The position numbers and the translations under genes are program-made. DNA of 38,378 nucleotides from Flavobacteriales bacterium (GTDB taxonomy: Bacteria > Bacteroidota > Bacteroidia > Flavobacteriales > BACL11), in NCBI GenBank assembly GCA_014381465.1, contig JACNLP010000060.1:1-38378 (forward strand). The letters run 5' to 3'. Positions 33,032-38,378 of this stretch are shown here, piece after piece; within the stretch, counting starts at the first letter, position 1, and each line of letters starts with the position of its first letter. The notes beneath the pieces are model-generated. The model was not told where the DNA came from, did not search any database, and saw only the letters and a list, made by a program, of their open reading frames with translations.

Positions 33032-33604
33032 TTATTGTTTATCTCCCCAACTATATGCCTTATTTTGTAAACCAGCGAGTGTTAATACCCTATCAACTAC
33101 GGTTGCTGCAAGGGCTTCAAAAGTTTTAGGATTACTATAAAAAGATGGGCTGGCAGGGCAAATAATTCCGCCAGCTTCTGTGATGCTTTTCATGTTATTA
33201 ATATGAATTAAATTGTAAGGGGTTTCCCTAGCCACTAAGATGAGTTTGCGTCTTTCTTTAAGGATAACATCAGCAGCTCTTGTTGTTAAATCATTAGAAA
33301 TTCCTGATGCAATTCTCCCCATTGTACCCATTGAACTAGGGCAAATTATCATAGTTCCAAAATTTGCAGAACCACTAGCAAAAGGAGCTGTGAAATCTTG
33401 TTTTTTATAAAAAGTAAAAGGTAAATTTTTATAGTCTTTATTTCCTAACTCTGTCTGCCAAACAAATTTTGCATTCTCACTCATCAATATGCCAACTTCT
33501 TCAATTTGCTTTTCTAACTGCAGGAGTTTATCAAACAAAACTTTTGCATAAATTGCACCGCTCGCTCCTGTTACTGCTACTATTATTTTGTGTTTTTTTA
33601 TCAT
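33032..33604 (-). CDS. ubiX: Flavin prenyltransferase
   Basis: 190 residues. Makes prenylated FMN, the cofactor of UbiD-type decarboxylases, from FMN and dimethylallyl phosphate. IIVAVTGASGAIYAKVL is the flavin-binding start. CPSSMGTMGRIASGISNDLTTRAADV and KLILVARETPYNLIHI are diagnostic. The C-terminal TVVDRVLTLAGL is typical. No ubiD is in the window. Its ATG overlaps the upstream gene's TGA (ATGA), which implies coupling. Confidence 0.95.
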   Translation of the reverse strand: MIKKHKIIVAVTGASGAIYAKVLFDKLLQLEKQIEEVGILMSENAKFVWQTELGNKDYKNLPFTFYKKQDFTAPFASGSANFGTMIICPSSMGTMGRIASGISNDLTTRAADVILKERRKLILVARETPYNLIHINNMKSITEAGGIICPASPSFYSNPKTFEALAATVVDRVLTLAGLQNKAYSWGDKQ

Positions 33605-34197
33605 CTTATTTTATAATGAATAGCAAAACTTAACACGGTATTATATTGCCCTTTGTTTAATCCGAAAGTAGCACCAGAAGTATGAGGACGAATAGGAATG
33701 ATGGAATTACTAATTCTTGTATTTAGGAGTATATTATTAGTTAAATGATAATTAATTCCAGCAAAAACACCAAAGTCATATTTTTCAAAAGGTGGAGAAA
33801 TTTCTGTTTCAGAATAGTAATCATTCATTTTAGAATTTATTATAAAAGCAGGCAAAACCCCAACCTCTACCCCTAAATTTTCTTTTTGTTGTAAATTGAT
33901 ACTTATTGGCACTTCCACATAAGAAAGAGAGATTTCCTGAATAGCGTTTTTTTGAATGTTTGGGTTCTTACTTCCCTTCTCAATATAAGTAATTTCAAAT
34001 TGAAAACTCATATTTTCATTTACTTTTAAGTTGGTATAAGCGCCAGTCAATAATCCAATTTTATTAAAACCTCCCAACATATCGCCAGCAACTTGGCTTG
34101 TGCTTACCCCAGCAATAAGTCCGCCACCAAAATTTTGAGCTTGTATATTTGAGATTAGAAATCCACAAAGAAGTAATATTGCAAATTTCTTTTTCAT
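33601..34197 (-). CDS. PorT-like outer-membrane beta-barrel protein
   Basis: 198 residues. Signal peptide about 1-20 (LLLCGFLISNIQAQ). FGGGLIAGVSTSQVAGDMLGGFNKIGLLTGAY is the usual start of small PorT/OMP_b-brl barrels. Strands alternate through YIEKGSKN, LSYVEVPISINLQ and LGVEVGVLPAFII to the end. Function unknown. Coupled to ubiX by a 4-base overlap. Confidence 0.78.
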   Translation of the reverse strand: MKKKFAILLLCGFLISNIQAQNFGGGLIAGVSTSQVAGDMLGGFNKIGLLTGAYTNLKVNENMSFQFEITYIEKGSKNPNIQKNAIQEISLSYVEVPISINLQQKENLGVEVGVLPAFIINSKMNDYYSETEISPPFEKYDFGVFAGINYHLTNNILLNTRISNSIIPIRPHTSGATFGLNKGQYNTVLSFAIHYKIR

Positions 34198-34198
34198 T

Positions 34199-35155
34199 TT
34201 ATCTTAAACTAACTCCCAAGCCAACTGTAGCGGTTGGGTACTCAGAGAAAGTATAATCTGCTTGTATAGTTACAACAGTAATATTAAATCTTAATCCAAC
34301 ATTTGCTCTTAAATTATTTTTAGATTCAAAGTCCATTTCAATTTTATTATCAAATTTAATTCCATTTAGTTCAAATTCAGTGTCAGCTGAAAAACTAGTA
34401 GTTGATGAATTATACCCAATTCCAGCATAACCAGTAACCATTAATAGTTTTTTGGAAGCAACTAAATTAAATGTTGTAGCTTTTGTACTTAATGCAACTT
34501 TTTGGCCAGATATTTCTAGCTCAGTATTTAATGAAGTATAACCACCTTGAATAGATAAACTCATAGGAATTGCATCTCCTATTCCTGGAATCCATTGAAG
34601 TAAATCATGTTTTACACCAATTCCAAAAAGGTTTACATTAATACTTTTTCCTACATTCATCATTGGCATAAATCTAACATCAATAGCAGTATTTTTTATT
34701 AAACCTATTCCTGCCTGTATCATTGGTAATGGCATTGCAGGAGTTTTTAATCCTCCTGGCATATCAAAGTTAGCAGATGTATTTGTGCTACTATTCGTGT
34801 ATGTCATTGCTGTTTTGTCCGAACTTCCAAAAATAGTAGAAGCCTCAGATTCAGTTGAAGTAAATACATCACCTCCTGCTTCTTCAATATTGAAAGTTTC
34901 AGCAGAGTTTGGTATGATAACTGTATTTAAAGTAAATGTTAAATCAAATCCACCTAAGCTATGAGGTTTTGCTGTATTGTACCAACCATTGTTCAATCCT
35001 GCCCCAAAGCTTTCAGCCATTGGAGTGAAGTAAGCTTCAATCATTTTTTCTCCTTTCTCAAGATCATTAGAAAAATAACTTATAAAGTTTGGTGCCTGCC
35101 CATAAGATGAGAACCCAATAATTCCTGCTAATAATGTAAATACATACTTTTTCAT
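34199..35155 (-). CDS. DUF6588-like outer-membrane protein
   Basis: 318 residues. Signal peptide about 1-19 (GIIGFSSYGQ). The mature start YFTPMAESFGAGLNNGWYN followed by KPHSLGGFDLTF matches my memory of DUF6588 proteins, which look like FadL-type or other barrels. Later strands include AGIGLIKNTAIDVRFMPMM and GIGVKHDLLQWIPGIGDAIP. Function unknown. One base separates it from the next gene. Confidence 0.72.
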   Translation of the reverse strand: MKKYVFTLLAGIIGFSSYGQAPNFISYFSNDLEKGEKMIEAYFTPMAESFGAGLNNGWYNTAKPHSLGGFDLTFTLNTVIIPNSAETFNIEEAGGDVFTSTESEASTIFGSSDKTAMTYTNSSTNTSANFDMPGGLKTPAMPLPMIQAGIGLIKNTAIDVRFMPMMNVGKSINVNLFGIGVKHDLLQWIPGIGDAIPMSLSIQGGYTSLNTELEISGQKVALSTKATTFNLVASKKLLMVTGYAGIGYNSSTTSFSADTEFELNGIKFDNKIEMDFESKNNLRANVGLRFNITVVTIQADYTFSEYPTATVGLGVSLR

Positions 35156-35166
35156 AATTTAATTTT

Positions 35167-36075
35167 TTAGTTATTTAAATGTGTTTCTTCAACTTGTAAT
35201 ATTTCTTTTGTAATTGTATTGTAAATATAAGCAACTATATTCATATTATCAGCATTCCATCCTCCCGCATTTCCATTTCCTTGAAAAAGAGTGTTTTTGG
35301 AATAATCAATATTGAATTGTTCTAGTGAAGTTAAATTAATATTGAAAGTATGGGTAAAATTATCTCCAGATAAAAGAGAAGTGCTTGCTGTTAGTTGCTC
35401 GCCCCATTCTGAATTTAAAACAGTTCTAAGCACATGCTTATGCTCATAATTCTCAACTTCAACTTGCCCGTCTTTTTGCCAATTAATAATAGTATCTTCT
35501 GTAAGGCACACTACCAAATTATATGAGCCACTAATGTTATTCAACACTTTTGTATTAATAGAAATTGTCCCACTTTCTCCACTTATATTAGATGAAATAA
35601 CAATTCCTAAATCAACATCTTTATTTAGCTCTGCTTGTACGGCAGCTCCCCACTCATTCTTCCCTTTTCTGTGCTCATCATTAGGGTAGTCAATTCTGTT
35701 TATCATCCCCTTTGGAAGTCCAGCTGTTCCTATTCCAAAAAAGCTATCCCAAGTTTCTCCCCAAGTAGTTCTGAAATCATATTCGAATTTTCCTGTTCCT
35801 AAAGGGAAAGGCCGAGCAAAAGTTTTCCCAACATGCACTGCCATCCCAATAATTTGATCTCCATAAATTTCATGTATTGCATCTAATTCTCTAGCTGCAT
35901 CTGGGCAGTTAGGACAAGTATGTCCTGTAAAATCTTCAATTAAAATCTTTTTTACAAAACTATTAGTACTTGTATCGATAGGGTTGATTATATTATCAGT
36001 CATAAAAGGTCCTTCCAATTTATCGCATGATGCAAAAATTAAAACTGCTATAAATAAATAAATGTATTTTTTCAT
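35167..36075 (-). CDS. Omp28-related lipoprotein with thioredoxin-like CPNC site
   Basis: 302 residues. Lipoprotein signal ending IFASC (Cys17). Residues 43-60 read KILIEDFTGHTCPNCPDA, a thioredoxin-like fold with C54-P-N-C57. IIGMAVHVGKTFARPF and AGLPKGMINR (with the probable cis-Pro) follow. The C-terminal half (about 155-302) is a beta-rich Omp28-type domain. It could be an outer-membrane-anchored thiol oxidoreductase or disulfide carrier; this is inference. Lies between DUF6588 and DUF6029. Confidence 0.82.
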   Translation of the reverse strand: MKKYIYLFIAVLIFASCDKLEGPFMTDNIINPIDTSTNSFVKKILIEDFTGHTCPNCPDAARELDAIHEIYGDQIIGMAVHVGKTFARPFPLGTGKFEYDFRTTWGETWDSFFGIGTAGLPKGMINRIDYPNDEHRKGKNEWGAAVQAELNKDVDLGIVISSNISGESGTISINTKVLNNISGSYNLVVCLTEDTIINWQKDGQVEVENYEHKHVLRTVLNSEWGEQLTASTSLLSGDNFTHTFNINLTSLEQFNIDYSKNTLFQGNGNAGGWNADNMNIVAYIYNTITKEILQVEETHLNN

Positions 36076-36077
36076 TT

Positions 36078-37757
36078 TTAAAAACTTGATGATATATTTA
36101 AACTAAATCCGTTTGAAGATGGAACGAGTTTGCAAACTCCCCCAACACAAAAGATTCCCTCTCTTTTTTTACCGTAACCAATTGAAAATCGATTAGATCC
36201 TTTAATAAAGCCAGCATTAACATTTACATAATGTAGTTGTTTTTCTACATCTTCATTCCCCCAATTGTACATGTCTTGCACTGCAAAAAACCAATGAGGA
36301 GAAATGGTGTATTCTACAAGTGCCATACTCCAACTTCCTTCCTCATTTTCTTCAGCATGTTCTAATTGTTTTGCTAATAATTCTTGCAATTCCATTCTGA
36401 TAGTATGTCCTTTTTTTATTTTATAACTAACATCTAATACCGCAATAGTAGAATTGATTACGCCATAATCACCAGGAGTATGTCCCTCTAAAAAATCTTT
36501 GTTATAAGTTTGATTTGCAATCACAAAATTTGTTTTTATTTTTTTGTTAATCTTTTTATTTATTTCTAGGTTAATATCCTTAAAATATAACTCTTCTCCT
36601 TTAATGCTTATCAGCATTGGAGTATGATCTGTATTGTCATTTAAGAATGAGCCCTTTAAATCTTCAGAATTTAGAGTTATTCCTCCACTATTTAAAGCAT
36701 TAATTCTTGAGTAGTTAAAATTTAATTTGGTTCCGTACTTGCCTCCAAATAATGTTCCTTTTTTAATTTTATAAAACAAATCAATCTGAAAGCCAAGCTC
36801 ACCATCTGCTTGAGTGGCACAAGGATATAATGCCAACAATGTATAAGCATGTGGTTTGCTAAGTGTTGGTATATAATTTATTAGGTATGCTTTTCCATCT
36901 TTATCTCTATCGGATTTAAAAGTCATATTATCACTTCTGTGCATCTCGGCAGTTACTCCAAATCCTTTTTTTGAAAAAGTAATACTATTTGTAAAAGCAC
37001 TTCCGCTTGCGTAATTCATTTCATTTTCTTGCAAAGAATTTGCAGGGTCATTAATTTTATAAGCATACTCCCCATAATAGTTCCAGCCACCTTTTATTAT
37101 ATTTAATCTGCCAGCATACGCACTTACATTTTGGGGTAAGTTAAATTTTGGGTTAGCCCTTTGTTGATATCTACTTATAAAACTACCTCCTAATATAATG
37201 GCTGTTTTACTTTCAAGCCCAAAAGCATCATTAATATTTACCTCTCCATCAAGCCCTCTAAAAATCCCATCTGCATAAGTAAAATAAGTTCTACTTTTCC
37301 CAATAAATGTTTTTAAACTTATCCCTGAAAAAGGAGAATATTTTAACCTTACACCATCCATTGCATTATCAATTCCAAGTCCTTTTTCTTCATAGCTTCT
37401 AAAAATAAGTCCGCTACCAAATTGTTCATAAAAATTTCCAGCAGTAATTTCTAATCCTTCCAAATTGTAAGTTGCAAATCGATAAGGGATACCATTTCCT
37501 TTAAATTCAGGATCATAATCTGCAAGTGCATTTAAGTAACTTTCGTATCTAATTCCTGTAGAAAAATTTCCTTTAATATAGTTAATGTTTAAATAAGCAT
37601 TGTTTAAAATAACTTCATCAGCCCCAATTGCATCAATCTTAATATCATCTTTATAGCTTTGCAAACTAAGGTTAAAATCACCATGAATTTCTCCACTATT
37701 ATTTTGGGCTATTCCAATAAGTGGTAACAGAAAAAGAAAAGAAATTAACTTTCTCAT
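36078..37757 (-). CDS. DUF6029-like outer-membrane barrel protein
   Basis: 559 residues. Signal peptide about 1-17 (FLFLLPLIGIAQ). The mature part is rich in amphipathic strands (for example FSTGIRYESYLNAL, YNLEGLEITAGNFYEQFGSGL, WNYYGEYAYKI) and ends in Phe. AGNFYEQFGSGLIFR-YEE is a mark of DUF6029 proteins. Near the end, C537-VGGV-C542 forms a close cysteine pair suited to a disulfide. Neighbours on both sides have thioredoxin-like CxxC sites. Confidence 0.78.
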   Translation of the reverse strand: MRKLISFLFLLPLIGIAQNNSGEIHGDFNLSLQSYKDDIKIDAIGADEVILNNAYLNINYIKGNFSTGIRYESYLNALADYDPEFKGNGIPYRFATYNLEGLEITAGNFYEQFGSGLIFRSYEEKGLGIDNAMDGVRLKYSPFSGISLKTFIGKSRTYFTYADGIFRGLDGEVNINDAFGLESKTAIILGGSFISRYQQRANPKFNLPQNVSAYAGRLNIIKGGWNYYGEYAYKINDPANSLQENEMNYASGSAFTNSITFSKKGFGVTAEMHRSDNMTFKSDRDKDGKAYLINYIPTLSKPHAYTLLALYPCATQADGELGFQIDLFYKIKKGTLFGGKYGTKLNFNYSRINALNSGGITLNSEDLKGSFLNDNTDHTPMLISIKGEELYFKDINLEINKKINKKIKTNFVIANQTYNKDFLEGHTPGDYGVINSTIAVLDVSYKIKKGHTIRMELQELLAKQLEHAEENEEGSWSMALVEYTISPHWFFAVQDMYNWGNEDVEKQLHYVNVNAGFIKGSNRFSIGYGKKREGIFCVGGVCKLVPSSNGFSLNISSSF

Positions 37758-37760
37758 AAT

Positions 37761-38258
37761 TTAATTTGTAAGCTCCACTATTCTATCATATAATTCATCT
37801 TCATCTCCATCAATATATCCTCTGTGTTGCCATACAATTTCTTTTTTTTCGTTAAGTAAAAAGGTGTGAGGAACTGTAGAAACTCCAAGTACACGACATA
37901 GGTCCTTGTTAGGATCTAAATAAACTTCATAATCCCAATCGGAAGAGTTAACATAAGGAGCAACTCTTATCATTGATCTTGAATCATCAATAGAAATAGC
38001 CACCAGTTTCACTCCAGTTTCCTCTTGCCAATCTTCATATATTTCGGCAATAGTGTTTAATTCTTTTTTACATGGCTTACACCAAGTAGCCCAAAAAGAA
38101 ATTACAATTGGCTTGCCATCATTTTCTAATTCAGAGATGTTAAAAGAACCACCCTCTAATGTCTTTACTTCTACGCCTGGAAGCGTTCGGTTTTCTTGAG
38201 TCCAAGCAAAAGTAGATGTAATTAATACTAATAATAAAGTTAAAGTTTGTTTCTTCAT
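37761..38258 (-). CDS. TlpA-like thioredoxin-fold protein
   Basis: 165 residues. A signal peptide (about 1-20, ITSTFAWTQ) places it in the periplasm. VISFWATWCKPCKKEL gives the active site C60-K-P-C63. VSTVPHTFLL supplies the cis-Pro loop. It fits the TlpA/ResA reductase group. First gene of the run tlpA / DUF6029 / Omp28 / DUF6588 / barrel / ubiX, in which gaps are 1-11 bases or overlaps. Confidence 0.9.
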   Translation of the reverse strand: MKKQTLTLLLVLITSTFAWTQENRTLPGVEVKTLEGGSFNISELENDGKPIVISFWATWCKPCKKELNTIAEIYEDWQEETGVKLVAISIDDSRSMIRVAPYVNSSDWDYEVYLDPNKDLCRVLGVSTVPHTFLLNEKKEIVWQHRGYIDGDEDELYDRIVELTN

Positions 38259-38327
38259 TTTTTATTTTTTTTAATTTGGATTGCTAAAATAATTATATAA
38301 AGTAAATAAATAGGGTATTATGCTAAT

Positions 38328-38354
38328 AAAAAAGCCAGCAATGCTGGCTTTTTT
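38328..38354. terminator. Bidirectional-looking terminator at the window edge
   Basis: A near-perfect palindrome: AAAAAAGCCAGC (38328-38339), loop AAT, GCTGGCTTTTTT (38343-38354). It has U-tracts on both strands. In the minus sense it would end a gene lying beyond the window and insulate the tlpA operon. The gap 38259-38327 shows no clear TAnnTTTG; TATTTTAG (38284-38291, minus) is only a near match. Confidence 0.8.
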
Positions 38355-38378
38355 ATGTATTAACTAATTATTGGTTAT

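Noticed and set aside
38364-38378. Possible last codons of a minus-strand gene entering at the window edge
   Set aside because: Only four codons before a TAG are visible, too little to support a gene, although the adjacent terminator would fit.
1-38378. CRISPR arrays, tRNA or rRNA genes, riboswitches, replication origin
   Set aside because: No spaced direct repeats, cloverleaf with CCA-end features, rRNA-like blocks or known riboswitch cores were seen by eye on either strand. A covariance-model scan was not possible.

Overview
The window reads as a contiguous piece of a low-GC Bacteroidota chromosome, most likely marine Flavobacteriales. The grounds are: a type IX secretion (T9SS) sorting domain, a complete alternative complex III (act) operon, the envelope gene order CBS / BamA-like / nadK / DUF6089 / uppS / bamA / ompH / ompH / murI, families known mainly from Bacteroidota (DUF6588, DUF6029, Omp28), and repeated TAnnTTTG -7 promoter elements with little sign of Shine-Dalgarno dependence. 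I see no tRNA, rRNA, CRISPR array or intact insertion sequence.

Layout. 1-6660 is the accessory part. It starts with a gene fragment and a small phage-like basic protein (1-416). An orphan terminator is followed by a secreted PHP-type metallohydrolase with a T9SS sorting domain (662-3025), a secreted IPT/PKD-like protein (3244-4032) and an O-antigen ligase/polymerase-like membrane protein with TPRs (4087-6189). After these comes a scar: the first 44 codons of an IS256-family transposase joined directly to a 280-bp copy of the 3' end of the PHP gene. From 6694 on, the DNA looks like ordinary core genome. 6694-10073 holds 2-oxoglutarate:ferredoxin oxidoreductase (korB, korA) and a divergent 2[4Fe-4S] ferredoxin. 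10121-11962 holds a beta-barrel protein, an Nfu-type Fe-S carrier and a divergent gamma-carbonic-anhydrase-like protein.

12046-21179 (minus strand) is the envelope-biogenesis cluster. Transcription runs from the CBS-ACT protein through a single-POTRA BamA-like protein, nadK, DUF6089, uppS, bamA and two Skp/OmpH chaperones. murI follows behind its own terminator. pdxJ and an alpha/beta hydrolase (21218-22699) diverge from this cluster. 22882-30780 is actABCDEF, a menaquinol-oxidising respiratory complex, closed by a strong terminator. ruvB and queG follow. 32805-38258 (minus strand) is a compact run of tlpA, DUF6029, Omp28-like, DUF6588, beta-barrel protein, ubiX and a 61-residue protein.

How the genes work together. 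korAB and its ferredoxin feed low-potential electrons from the TCA cycle. Complex III and UbiX belong to quinone-linked respiration, although UbiX may serve another prenyl-FMN enzyme. BamA, the two OmpH proteins and UppS build the envelope, and the tlpA cluster probably handles thiol chemistry for outer-membrane proteins. The points most worth a second look are the IS256/sorting-domain scar, the T9SS-exported PHP enzyme, the (GTTA)7 tract just upstream of a promoter, the very short or absent 5' leaders, and the TlpA / DUF6029 / Omp28 thiol module.
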